Assembly: GCA_021775955.1 (NCBI GenBank)
Contig: JAJFGU010000024.1
Span: 62,001-126,000, forward strand
DNA from: Alphaproteobacteria bacterium
GTDB lineage: Bacteria; Pseudomonadota; Alphaproteobacteria; Micavibrionales; Micavibrionaceae
Direction of reading: 5' to 3'
Length of the DNA stretch: 64,000 nt
A program made the position numbers and the translations under genes. Positions 27,402 to 35,492 of this stretch are shown here, piece by piece. Below the pieces are notes generated by a model that was given only the letters and a program-made list of their open reading frames with translations, ran no database searches and had not been told where the DNA came from. Numbering within the stretch: position 1 is the first letter of the stretch; every line of letters starts with the position of its first letter.

Positions 27402-28499
27402 TTACGGCATGTTACAGGAATAGATGTTGAGTTGGCTGTCTTCATCGGGTGATTTAACTTCAGTTTCAAGATGCCAGCCGTTTTTTTCTAGCGGGAAACA
27501 ATCTGCATGAAGAGGTTTAATATAGGCAAATGTAGACGGTATGCCGGATGCCAGAATGTTCCTTGCATAAGGCTCTATAACAGTCTCATCGGCCGGGTTA
27601 TAGGCAAGGATTGCATTACCTTTCCTTTCTTCCGCAGGGCCTGCTTCGGACCCTTTTTTTCCGAAGTCATTGTATATTTGAAGATCAGCGTTTTCTACTC
27701 TAATTCCGCTAAGCCCCAATGTCTTAATATTTTCTCTTGCCAGTTCTAGAACAGCCTCAAAATAATCAAGTCCGATTACTTCTTCAAAATCATATGAAAG
27801 GCGCGCCATTATTCCGGGTTTTCCTGTCCCACAGCCAGAATCATAGACCGTAATATTTTCGGGTTTGATTTTATGTTCCCCATGAATTGTGACTCCCTGA
27901 TCAATAGCAATCTTCAGAATTGATGTTAAGCTGGCTCTGTGTCTGACGCCGTGTTCAACATTTTTTCCCTCATTTGCAAATAAACCCGGCGCTGTGTTTG
28001 CAAATTCTGTGTACATTTCCTCTGGAATATAGCCTGATGTCTTGGTTCCATGTTGCAGATCAAAAAGAATGACATCATTAAATAATTGTCTCAGCTTTCT
28101 TAATACATGTTGTTCTATTATTTTTTGTCCTTCTTCAGACGCTACAGTGGCGCCTTTTGTTTTTCGTACAACGGCTCTGCCCCACGTGTCGCCGATGCTT
28201 TCTATTAAATCGAGATGTTGTGTTGTTATTTCAACAGGCCGGAGACTTCTGAGAGCAGCTTTAATCGAAGTCGGGGTTTGGGCGGAATCTATGCTCGCAA
28301 TCAAAGCCTGAAGAGGGCCTGGAGCTAGTTTGCCTAAGTGTTCAACTGTATAGAGAGGAGCAATGCGTTGAAGTGCTTCAAGCACACCTTGTCTAGTGCT
28401 GCTGTCGCCACCATTTTGGTTTGCGGGTGCGGATGTGCTTACTTCTTGCGGTCTCAAAGCAAGGCTTCCTTCTGTTTGTGCGTCTGTTGTTGACATCAT
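27402..28499 (-). CDS. SAM-dependent class I methyltransferase
   Basis: A 365-residue protein. The Rossmann SAM-binding core lies in the C-terminal half: motif I VYDSGCGTGKPG, an acidic motif II in VIGLDYFEAVLELARENIK and motif III-like VENADLQIYNDFG. The N-terminal ~180 residues are helical and not recognised. The substrate is unknown. An XRE regulator lies 39 bases upstream on the same strand, suggesting a two-gene operon. Two adjacent ATG codons give start uncertainty of one codon. Confidence 0.75.
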   Translation of the reverse strand: MMSTTDAQTEGSLALRPQEVSTSAPANQNGGDSSTRQGVLEALQRIAPLYTVEHLGKLAPGPLQALIASIDSAQTPTSIKAALRSLRPVEITTQHLDLIESIGDTWGRAVVRKTKGATVASEEGQKIIEQHVLRKLRQLFNDVILFDLQHGTKTSGYIPEEMYTEFANTAPGLFANEGKNVEHGVRHRASLTSILKIAIDQGVTIHGEHKIKPENITVYDSGCGTGKPGIMARLSYDFEEVIGLDYFEAVLELARENIKTLGLSGIRVENADLQIYNDFGKKGSEAGPAEERKGNAILAYNPADETVIEPYARNILASGIPSTFAYIKPLHADCFPLEKNGWHLETEVKSPDEDSQLNIYSCNMP

Positions 28500-28538
28500 C
28501 GTATCTCTTATTTTCTTAAAATTTTGTTAACGGCCTTA

Positions 28539-29204
28539 TCAGGCCTTCTTTTTATTCTTTTCAGGTTCGCGCGCCATATAGTTCCAGGCGATATCAAACA
28601 GAACCTTAAATCCCTGTGTAAATTCCGCATTGTTCAAAATCATGACACTTGTATCAGTTTCCGTAAAATTAATCAAGGCTAATTTTTTTCCATAGGCATA
28701 GATAGACTGCTCGTTAAACAGATTCTCGGGGAACCATCTATATTCGGCAAAATCTGTCGCAATAAAAAACGTGTCGCCTTCGCGGACAAGGATTTTGGAT
28801 TTAATGTGACCACCCAGATCCTGCATGCGTTTGGAATGGCTTTTGTAATTTTCTTCGCCCATCCATTTGATCCAGTTTTTTTCATCGACGTTATAAACTG
28901 AAATCTCACCGCCCTGATCCCGGGCCGTTTCATAAACGTCATTCATAAATTCCTGAAATCCTTCAACTCCGTTAAGGGTTCTAATCTCGTTTGTTCTCTT
29001 CTTAACACCGGACTGCGCAATAAATTCGACATCCGCTTTATCGAACGCGCTTTCAATTTTAGTCAGGGTTGAGCTGTTGGGTTTGTTGGTGCCGTTTTCA
29101 ATACGGGCAATACCGGTCTGGGACAGATCGGCGCGCTCGGCCAGATCCGACTGGCTCCAGTCCAGTAGGGCACGGGCGGCGCGTATTTGTTCGATCGTGG
29201 GCAT
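28539..29204 (-). CDS. XRE-family HTH transcriptional regulator
   Basis: The N-terminal ~60 residues form a Cro/CI-type helix-turn-helix (IRAARALLDWSQSDLAERADLSQTGIARIENG region), beginning directly after a start with GGAGAG upstream. The C-terminal ~150 residues are an alpha/beta domain with a predicted ligand- or signal-sensing role (ISVYNVDEKNWIKWMG, FIATDFAEYRWFPENLF) that I cannot assign. It lies upstream of the methyltransferase and divergent from a predicted small RNA, so it may regulate either. Confidence 0.85.
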   Translation of the reverse strand: MPTIEQIRAARALLDWSQSDLAERADLSQTGIARIENGTNKPNSSTLTKIESAFDKADVEFIAQSGVKKRTNEIRTLNGVEGFQEFMNDVYETARDQGGEISVYNVDEKNWIKWMGEENYKSHSKRMQDLGGHIKSKILVREGDTFFIATDFAEYRWFPENLFNEQSIYAYGKKLALINFTETDTSVMILNNAEFTQGFKVLFDIAWNYMAREPEKNKKKA

Positions 29205-29354
29205 AACTCTCCTCAGCTTAAAAATGAGCTATAATATGTATCTTTTGGTTGTAAGAATGCAAACTTATAAACATGTTTTCATATTATGTCTATAAAAAAA
29301 TTATCTTATAAACATAAAAAATGCATTTTTTTGCAAAATATATAACTTTTCTTA

Positions 29355-29384
29355 TTGACAGTGCTTATGGACCTGTACTATAAA
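29355..29384 (+). promoter_or_regulatory. Strong sigma-70-type promoter of the small RNA
   Basis: TTGACA (29355-29360) and TATAAA (29379-29384) are 18 bases apart. Transcription would start near 29391. The consensus -35 stands out in a stretch with no protein start downstream before a terminator. Confidence 0.75.
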
Positions 29385-29390
29385 ATGCAC

Positions 29391-29496
29391 AAGAGGACAT
29401 AAATTATACGTAATTGGCTTTGCTGAGAGCGTGTAATCCTCTTAAATCCCCACACACGTAACTTTAAAGCCGCTGCCCCACAGCGGCTTTTTCTTT
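29391..29496 (+). ncRNA. Predicted ~105-nt small RNA, unknown class
   Basis: A near-consensus promoter lies just upstream and a perfect rho-independent terminator (AAAGCCGCTG / CAGCGGCTTT then T-run, 29466-29496) closes the unit. The 5' end AAGAGGA can pair with TCCTCTT at about 29447-29453, enclosing a stem-loop region, and an unpaired CCCCACACAC segment lies before the terminator. No ORF longer than five codons is present. It lacks the SRP-RNA signature GGAAGGAAGC and is shorter than 6S RNA or tmRNA, so it looks like a regulatory RNA. It is divergent from the XRE gene. Confidence 0.6.
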
Positions 29497-29596
29497 GGGC
29501 TCCGTCTTTTTTGGAGGGGCTTTTGCTTTTTTTGCGTCTTGCCCTCTGCTATAGCCATAGGGGTAGGGTTTCAGGCCGGGACAGACAGGACTACCC

Positions 29597-30286
29597 ATGG
29601 GTGCAGAAGACAGCAAAGAAAAGAATCAAAGTGGAGCGCCTAAAGCGCCGCCGGGCCGACTCGCCTTTAAGAAAATGACGGGTGATCTGATTGGTGTCGG
29701 GGTGCTGGCTATTGGCGTTGCCGCTTTTCTTGGCGTTGGGTATCTGGCTTTTGCCAAATGGGGGAAGGGGCCGGAAGATGTGGCTGCGAACGAAGCCTCT
29801 GCCGATGAAGCCGCCCCGGTCTGCGTGAATTGCGGAAGCGGTAAATTGCTGAAGCCGGCCCAGCCGTTGCCATCAAAGGGCCGCCTTGCAAGGCCGAAAG
29901 AGGGCGATCTGGCCGGAAGCTGGCAGGCTGATTTTGGGGTGAGCAAGGCGTTTATCCAAATCAGCAAGGGGGCGTTTGAGCTTATCTATACCGATGATCC
30001 CCGCGGGCGTAACAGACGCTATTCAAGGGGTCGCTATGATTATGATCCAAAAACAGGGGTTTTGATTTTGAAACCCAAAGGCGATCTTGGGAAGCCTTCC
30101 GGTGCGGGGATTATTTATAATATTTTGACCATGCGCCAATACGGGGTGGATGTGTTTAAGGATAAGCGCTCCGGGGCTCTTTACTGGAAACCGGCGGCGA
30201 TTGAAGATCATAATGATCAGACTCATCCTTTGTTTCTTTATACAAACCGCAAAGAAGCCACGATTGAATGGCAAAAGGTTCGCTAA
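29597..30286 (+). CDS. Membrane-anchored protein, hypothetical
   Basis: A 229-residue protein with a Pro/Lys-rich cytoplasmic N-terminus, one transmembrane helix (about 33-54, rich in Gly/Val/Ala), and an extracytoplasmic C-terminal domain. A CVNC pair follows the helix. The C-terminal part (LAGSWQADFGVSKAFIQI, YSRGRYDYDPKTGVLILK) has the look of a small beta-barrel, lipocalin-like fold. The family is not recognised. It is followed directly by mutM, one base after its stop. Confidence 0.65.
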   Translation: MGAEDSKEKNQSGAPKAPPGRLAFKKMTGDLIGVGVLAIGVAAFLGVGYLAFAKWGKGPEDVAANEASADEAAPVCVNCGSGKLLKPAQPLPSKGRLARPKEGDLAGSWQADFGVSKAFIQISKGAFELIYTDDPRGRNRRYSRGRYDYDPKTGVLILKPKGDLGKPSGAGIIYNILTMRQYGVDVFKDKRSGALYWKPAAIEDHNDQTHPLFLYTNRKEATIEWQKVR

Positions 30287-30287
30287 A

Positions 30288-31121
30288 ATGCCCGAGCTTC
30301 CCGAGGTCGAAATTGTAAAGCGCGGGCTAGAGCCGGCTCTGTTGGGTAAAAGAATTGAAAGCGCAGAAGTCAGGCGTTTTGACCTGCGTGTGCCTGTTCC
30401 TGAAAATTTGAGTTCCAGGGCTCAAGGGGGCCGCATTCAAAAAATCGTAAGGCGTGGCAAATACCTCCTGAGTTTTCTGGGTGGCGACGAAGTGATGGTT
30501 CTTCATCTCGGGATGTCGGGACGGATTCATATTTATGAGCCAGGTGATTCGATGGAGATTCAAAAACACGACCATATTGTTTTAAATATGGAGGGCGGCG
30601 CACGAATCGTCTTTAACGACCCCAGGCGCTTTGGCATGCTTTATCTTGCGCCGGCCAATGACTGGCAAAAACAAAAACCGTTTTCCGAGATGGGGCCCGA
30701 GCCTTTGGGCAATGAATTTCACGGCCCGTATCTGGAGAAAAAACTGCACCGGCGCAAAAGCAATATAAAAGCCGCCTTGCTCGATCAAAAAATTGTTGCC
30801 GGGATCGGCAATATCTATGCCTGCGAGGCACTGTATCAATCGCGAATCGATCCGCAAAAACTTTCCGGCGATATAAAAGGTGACGAAGCAGAAGCTTTGG
30901 TCACTTCGGTAAAGGATGTTTTGCAAAAAGCGATTGTGGCCGGGGGCAGCAGTTTAAAAGATTACAGGCATACCGACGGTACTCTGGGGTATTTTCAACA
31001 CGGCTTTTCAGTGTATGATCGTGAAGACAAGAAATGCCCGGGCTGTGATTGCAAGCGGGGCGTGCAGCGAATCGTTCAAAGTGGCCGGTCGACATTTTTC
31101 TGTCCCGCCAAACAGAGGTAA
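30288..31121 (+). CDS. mutM: Formamidopyrimidine-DNA glycosylase MutM (Fpg)
   Basis: MutM excises 8-oxoguanine and FaPy lesions and nicks the abasic site. The start at 30288 places the catalytic Pro2 and Glu3 correctly (MPELPEVE). Lys57-type and H2TH segments (LHLGMSGRI, GIGNIYACEALYQSRIDP) are present. The C-terminal zinc finger is abnormal: Cys250 and Cys253 (CPGC), then Cys255 and Cys272, but the fourth ligand position (275) is Lys, in FFCPAKQR where FCPxCQ is expected. Gene order mutM-rpsT-dnaA is common in Alphaproteobacteria. It is co-transcribed with the next small secreted protein. Confidence 0.93.
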   Translation: MPELPEVEIVKRGLEPALLGKRIESAEVRRFDLRVPVPENLSSRAQGGRIQKIVRRGKYLLSFLGGDEVMVLHLGMSGRIHIYEPGDSMEIQKHDHIVLNMEGGARIVFNDPRRFGMLYLAPANDWQKQKPFSEMGPEPLGNEFHGPYLEKKLHRRKSNIKAALLDQKIVAGIGNIYACEALYQSRIDPQKLSGDIKGDEAEALVTSVKDVLQKAIVAGGSSLKDYRHTDGTLGYFQHGFSVYDREDKKCPGCDCKRGVQRIVQSGRSTFFCPAKQR

Positions 31122-31123
31122 AG

Positions 31124-31528
31124 ATGCGCAGGTTTATTTTATTTCAGATTTTTACGCAGGTGATTTTTTTATCGGCATTTTTAGTTTGCGCGTTGCCGAC
31201 AGCGGTCATTGCTCAGCAACACGAATCGTATGCCCCGCAATTTTTTGTGTCGCTGCAGGATGTGCCGTTGATGCCGGGTTTGACAGAGTTAACCGAGCTG
31301 ACGGTTGTCTTTGACAAACCGGAGGGGCGGATCATCGAATCGGTGGCGCAGATAAAATCGCTCAGCAGTGATTCTGTCCGGGCCTATTATGAGGCAAGTT
31401 TGCCGCAGCTTGGCTGGAATCGAATCGGGGAAGATTCTTTTGCGCGTCAGGGCGAGTATCTGCGTATGAATTTTGAAATCGCCGATGGCCAGAGTTTTTT
31501 GAAGATCACAGTGATGCCACATGGTTAG
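31124..31528 (+). CDS. Small secreted protein, hypothetical
   Basis: The chosen ATG lies two bases after the mutM stop and gives a signal peptide (about residues 1-31, ending VIAQQ). The mature ~100 residues contain DVPLMPGLTELTELTVVFDKPEGRI and YYEASLPQLGWNRIGED, which looks like the small domain found in alphaproteobacterial proteins encoded near ubiquinone or mutM genes. The function is unknown. It is certainly in the mutM transcript. Confidence 0.7.
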   Translation: MRRFILFQIFTQVIFLSAFLVCALPTAVIAQQHESYAPQFFVSLQDVPLMPGLTELTELTVVFDKPEGRIIESVAQIKSLSSDSVRAYYEASLPQLGWNRIGEDSFARQGEYLRMNFEIADGQSFLKITVMPHG

Positions 31529-31582
31529 CGTTCCGGCCCTGGTTCTACCGGCCAGTTTTTTGCTGAAAATGGCATATATATC

Positions 31583-31612
31583 TTGACAAAAAAGCCCCAA
31601 GACGGGTATTAC
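31583..31612 (+). promoter_or_regulatory. Promoter of rpsT
   Basis: TTGACA (31583-31588) and TATTAC (31607-31612) with an 18-base spacer lie 84 bases before rpsT. The consensus -35 fits a strongly expressed ribosomal gene. Confidence 0.65.
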
Positions 31613-31695
31613 TCTCCGATCTGCATATTAAAGATTTTTAGATGGCCGCTTGCGGAGAAGAGGCCATCGGAGAGCAAGTTAAAGAAGGTATATAA

Positions 31696-31959
31696 ATGGC
31701 TAATCATGCATCAGCAAAGAAACGTATTCGTCGTAACGAACGCCGTACCCTGATCAATAAGACCAGAGTGAGCCGGATTCGTACGTTTATTAAGAAAGTG
31801 GAATTGGCAATTACGGCTGGCAATGCCAAAGAAGCAAAGGAAGCTTTGCAACAGGCACAGCCGGAATTATACAGAGGTATTTCCAAGGGCATCATTCATA
31901 AGAATGCGGCTGCGCGGAAAATGTCTCGCTTGTCGAGCAGGATTAAGGCCTTAGGGTAA
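31696..31959 (+). CDS. rpsT: 30S ribosomal protein S20
   Basis: An 87-residue, Lys/Arg/Ala-rich protein starting [18 protein letters not shown], with the conserved [16 protein letters not shown] and [21 protein letters not shown]-type segments (here [12 protein letters not shown]). S20 binds the 16S rRNA 5' and 3' minor domains. AAGAAGG lies before the ATG. It has its own promoter and sits upstream of dnaA, as in many Alphaproteobacteria. Confidence 0.97.
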   Translation: MANHASAKKRIRRNERRTLINKTRVSRIRTFIKKVELAITAGNAKEAKEALQQAQPELYRGISKGIIHKNAAARKMSRLSSRIKALG

Positions 31960-32437
31960 GGTCTCCTAAAGTGCGGTTTTTTGCAGCACTCTAAAGTCAA
32001 TACTTTAAAATTCAAATACTTACGGCGACCTATGGAAGTAATTCTTTAGGTTACTGTCGTTTCTACAAATAAAACACAGAACAATTATTTCTTTTTTAAT
32101 GTTCACTATTTGATCTTATTGCTTCCTGATAAAAATTTGTTGTAGGCTTGTCTCAATGCGGACGGGAATGGGTTTCCATCATTTCGCAAATCGCTTTTTT
32201 AAGAAGCTCGCTTTTGGACATTTTTGAGTCTGTACAAAGTGCCAGCTTTATGCGAGGAAAGGTGAGTAAGAGAACACTGTATGGGGGCAATTACTAATTA
32301 CAGGTTTGACAATTACACGTTCTCTTACGCCTTAATTTAATAGATCTGACATGTGAAAAATGACAAACGTCCAACGTTTGCAAACCCCTTTTCTTTGTCA
32401 AAAGAACGTAAATTTTTAAGAAGTGGAGAGTAGTAAA
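31960..32437 (+). promoter_or_regulatory. dnaA upstream region with inverted repeats
   Basis: This 478-base gap has no credible gene. Two inverted repeats stand out. GTAAGAGAAC (32266-32275) and GTTCTCTTAC (32319-32328) are perfect 10-base arms around a 43-base loop that contains a nested CTGTA/TACAG pair. CAAACGT (32364-32370) and ACGTTTG (32374-32380) form a short operator-like palindrome about 60 bases before the dnaA start. A TTGACA at 32306-32311 may be a -35, with a T/A-rich -10 near 32332-32340. I see no cluster of TTATCCACA DnaA boxes, so there is no support for an origin here. Confidence 0.5.
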
Positions 32438-33874
32438 ATGTCAGATGTTGGGGGAAAATCAGTAGCCGTACTTCAAGGGGGTACAGGTATTGAAGCGGAG
32501 CCGTTAGAGCCATCACAGGAAATAATGAGTCTTTGGAAAAAAGTTCACCAGTCTATGAGGGGTGAATTTGGCGAGGCTATTTTTCGTAGCTGGCTAAAGC
32601 CATTGGTGCTTCGGGCCTATTATCACGGCACAATGGAAGTCTCGGTTCCGACGCGCTTTATGCGGGACTGGATTCAAAATCACTATGCGGAACGCATTCT
32701 GGCCATGTGCTCGGAATCGGACTCCGGGATTAAAAAGCTTCAGATCGTCGTGGTTCAAAACGCGATTATTGATGATGAAGATCTTGACGGGGCCAAGCAG
32801 GACGTAAAGTCCGTTAAGGCAAACCAGAATAAAAAAGGTGAAGTGGCGTCAGTTTCTTCACCGTTGGATGCGCGCTTTAAATTTGAGAGCTTTGTCGTCG
32901 GCAAGCCAAATGCTTTGGCTCATGCGGCGGCGCGCCGTGTCGTAGAGAGTATGGCGGTGCCTTTTAATCCGCTATTCCTCTATGGCGGGGTGGGGCTTGG
33001 CAAGACGCATTTGATGCATGCCATTGCCTGGCAGATGGAAGAACACTGGCCCGATAAAACGGTGATGTATCTCTCTGCCGAGAAATTTATGTATCAGTTT
33101 GTCCGCGCGCTTCGTGCCAACGACACCATGAATTTCAAAGAGCAGTTCCGCTCGGTTGATGTGCTGATGATTGATGACGTTCAGTTTATCTCCGGCAAGG
33201 AATCGACACAGGAAGAGTTCTTCCACACATTCAATGCATTGGTTGATCAAAATAAACAGATCATTATCTCCGCCGACAAGGCTCCGAGCGATCTTGCCGG
33301 TATTGATGAGCGTTTGCGTTCGCGGCTGGCCTGGGGGCTTGTGGCGGATATTCACCCCACCACCTATGAATTGCGCCTTGGTATTTTGCAGGCCAAACGC
33401 CAGCAATTACAGGCCGATGTGCCGAGCAGCGTGCTTGAATTCTTGGCACTGAAGGTCACGAGCAATATTCGTGAGCTGGAAGGGGCGCTTAACCGGATTG
33501 TTGCGCATTCCGATGTTGCCAAGCAGGAAATTACGCTCGAATCAACGCAGGAAGTGCTGCAGGATCTCTTGCGGGCGCATGATCGCCGAATCACAATTGA
33601 TGAGATTCAGCGTAAAGTCGCCGAGCATTACAACTTACGTCTGTCTGATATGCATTCGGCACGCCGCGCCCGCAGTGTTGCAAGACCAAGACAGGTTGCG
33701 ATGTATCTGGCTAAACAATTGACGGCCCGCTCATTGCCGGAAATTGGCCGGAAATTCGGTGGTCGCGATCACACAACAGTGATGCATGCGGTGCGTAAGA
33801 TTGAAGAGCTGATGGATGAGGATGCGCAGATCGCGCAGGATGTCGATGTCGTCCGTAGGGCTCTGACTGGCTGA
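32438..33874 (+). CDS. dnaA: Chromosomal replication initiator DnaA
   Basis: DnaA opens the replication origin. The start at 32438 (MSDVGGKS) has GGAG upstream; a GTG five codons earlier is possible. Domain I (about 25-110) is followed by a short linker, the AAA+ domain with Walker A GGVGLGKTH (about residue 182) and Walker B VLMIDDVQFI, and domain IV with the DnaA-box-binding signature GGRDHTTVMHAVRKIEEL. A terminator follows, so dnaA is transcribed separately from the biotin genes downstream. dnaN, usually the next gene, is about 5.3 kb away. Confidence 0.98.
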   Translation: MSDVGGKSVAVLQGGTGIEAEPLEPSQEIMSLWKKVHQSMRGEFGEAIFRSWLKPLVLRAYYHGTMEVSVPTRFMRDWIQNHYAERILAMCSESDSGIKKLQIVVVQNAIIDDEDLDGAKQDVKSVKANQNKKGEVASVSSPLDARFKFESFVVGKPNALAHAAARRVVESMAVPFNPLFLYGGVGLGKTHLMHAIAWQMEEHWPDKTVMYLSAEKFMYQFVRALRANDTMNFKEQFRSVDVLMIDDVQFISGKESTQEEFFHTFNALVDQNKQIIISADKAPSDLAGIDERLRSRLAWGLVADIHPTTYELRLGILQAKRQQLQADVPSSVLEFLALKVTSNIRELEGALNRIVAHSDVAKQEITLESTQEVLQDLLRAHDRRITIDEIQRKVAEHYNLRLSDMHSARRARSVARPRQVAMYLAKQLTARSLPEIGRKFGGRDHTTVMHAVRKIEELMDEDAQIAQDVDVVRRALTG

Positions 33875-33938
33875 TTGAAAGAAATTCTTACAAGAAGCAG
33901 GCTAGCCATCTCCGCCTATTATTTCTAGCCTGTTTCAT

Positions 33939-33973
33939 AGCGCGGACCCGCGTCTCCTGGGTCCGCGCTTTTT
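33939..33973 (+). terminator. Rho-independent terminator after dnaA
   Basis: AGCGCGGACCC and GGGTCCGCGCT form a perfect 11-base stem with a nine-base loop followed by five T residues. It separates dnaA from bioB. Confidence 0.9.
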
Positions 33974-33991
33974 GATTCTTAAGGCTTTCTC

Positions 33992-34984
33992 TTGGCAAAG
34001 ACTCCTGCTAATCTCCCGGATATTATGGATTTGCAAGACGTTAAAGCTCTTTATCACCGCCCGCTTCTTGATTTAATTTTCGAGGCAGCCGGGCTGCATC
34101 GTGAGCATCACACGCATAATGAAATGCAGATGTGCACCTTGCTGTCGATTAAAACCGGCGGCTGTGTTGAGGATTGTAAATATTGCTCGCAATCGATTCA
34201 CAACAATGCAGAGCTTGAAAAAGAAACGCTTTTAAAAACCGATGAGGTTCTGGAGCAGGCGCGTGCGGCCAAGGAGGCAGGCTCAACGCGATTTTGCATG
34301 GGTGCGGCCTGGCGTGATGTCAAAGACGGACGCGGATTCGATCGTGTGCTCGACATGGTGAAGGGCGTTAGCGATATGGGCATGGAGGCGTGCTGCACGC
34401 TTGGTATGTTGACCGAAGATCAGGCGGTGAAATTAAAAGAGGCTGGCCTAACCGCTTACAATCACAATCTCGACACAAGCGAAGAGTATTACGATAAAGT
34501 TATTACCACGCGCACCTATCAGGACCGGCTGGATACGATTGAAAATGTAGCCAAGGCCGGCATTTCATTATGTTGCGGCGGCATTCTCGGTATGGGCGAA
34601 TCTACGGGCGATCGCATTGCTTTGCTTCACCGTCTCAGCAATCTCGATCCGCAGCCCGAATCGGTGCCGATCAATATGCTGGTACCGGTGGAAGGCACGC
34701 CGCTGGAAGATACCGAGGCCCTCGATATTTTTGAATGGATAAGATGTATCGCCGTGGCACGGATTCTCATGCCAAAAGCCATGGTACGTTTATCGGCCGG
34801 GCGTTTAACGATAAGCCGCGAAGCGCAGGCGCTGGCCTTTATGGCCGGGGCCAATGCGATTTTCACTGGGGAAAAGCTGCTGACGACTCCCAATCCGGAA
34901 AAAGATGAAGACTACAACCTTCTGGAGGTGCTGGGCCTTAAACCGCGCCCGCCCTATAAGGGTGAGAAGCAGAAGGCTGCCTAG
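33992..34984 (+). CDS. bioB: Biotin synthase BioB
   Basis: BioB inserts sulfur into dethiobiotin using radical SAM chemistry. The radical-SAM cluster motif is CVEDCKYC with Cys58, Cys62 and Cys65. Other conserved segments are [33 protein letters not shown] and [22 protein letters not shown], which includes the Arg ligand of the second cluster. Length 330 fits the family. It is the first biotin gene; a short secreted-protein gene with its own promoter lies between it and bioF. Confidence 0.97.
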   Translation: MAKTPANLPDIMDLQDVKALYHRPLLDLIFEAAGLHREHHTHNEMQMCTLLSIKTGGCVEDCKYCSQSIHNNAELEKETLLKTDEVLEQARAAKEAGSTRFCMGAAWRDVKDGRGFDRVLDMVKGVSDMGMEACCTLGMLTEDQAVKLKEAGLTAYNHNLDTSEEYYDKVITTRTYQDRLDTIENVAKAGISLCCGGILGMGESTGDRIALLHRLSNLDPQPESVPINMLVPVEGTPLEDTEALDIFEWIRCIAVARILMPKAMVRLSAGRLTISREAQALAFMAGANAIFTGEKLLTTPNPEKDEDYNLLEVLGLKPRPPYKGEKQKAA

Positions 34985-35068
34985 CTTGTTCCTGCCACAT
35001 ATACCTTGAATCGGAAGATGAATAATTTCCCTTATTACGCCTTAAGATTCTGAACAGTGTTTAATTTC

Positions 35069-35097
35069 TTGACAAGTTATAGAAAATGATGTGTAAT
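35069..35097 (+). promoter_or_regulatory. Promoter before the small secreted protein / bioF
   Basis: TTGACA (35069-35074) and TGTAAT (35092-35097) are separated by 17 bases, 37 bases before the start of the 104-residue protein and inside the biotin cluster. It could drive that gene and bioFDA. Confidence 0.65.
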
Positions 35098-35133
35098 AGT
35101 AATTGAACATCGTTTAATTAAAGGAGAAATATA

Positions 35134-35448
35134 ATGAATCGCTATTTGGTTATTATTGCTTGTCTTTTTATACTCGTACCTTTTCCAGCGCAGGCTGGCT
35201 GGCCAAGCTATCAAAATTTGTTTGGTTCAAAGCTGGGTAAGGTTATGGACTGTATAGATCCTTTTGCTTGGAATTATTGCGCTTTGTCTGAAAAAAATAA
35301 ACCAACCAAAGCAAGGGGAGGCACGACCATGCGAGGGGGAAAGGTCGTTTATCCCCGGCCACATAATAATAGCCCCGTGATTTATCCATCTTACCCGCCG
35401 CTTAAAATCAGAAAGCCGGCAAAAACTTGGGGTAATCCCTATGACTAA
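35134..35448 (+). CDS. Small secreted protein inside the biotin cluster
   Basis: A 104-residue protein with AAGGAG before its ATG and a signal peptide (residues 1-20, ending AQA). The mature part is small, basic and Pro-rich at its C-terminus (SPVIYPSYPPLKIRKPAKTW), with one Cys pair (MDCIDPFAWNYC). No biotin-related motif is visible and the lower GC contrasts with bioB and bioF. It may be an unrelated insertion that exploits its own promoter. Unrecognised. Confidence 0.65.
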   Translation: MNRYLVIIACLFILVPFPAQAGWPSYQNLFGSKLGKVMDCIDPFAWNYCALSEKNKPTKARGGTTMRGGKVVYPRPHNNSPVIYPSYPPLKIRKPAKTWGNPYD

Positions 35449-35492
35449 GGCCAAGGTTGAGAGAAGGGTGTTTTTGCTATAAAAAGCTAGCC

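Noticed and set aside
31960-32010. Terminator after rpsT (AGTGC...GCACT around a T-run)
   Set aside because: The T-run lies in the loop rather than after the stem, so it does not fit a rho-independent terminator.
32148-32222. A 22-codon minus-strand frame (MSKSELLKKAICEMMETHS...) in the dnaA upstream region
   Set aside because: No ribosome-binding site and too short; it may be a chance frame or a remnant, so it is not listed as a gene.
31960-32437. Chromosomal origin next to dnaA
   Set aside because: No cluster of DnaA boxes or AT-rich 13-mers was seen. A lone TTATCAACA near 24299 is also insufficient.
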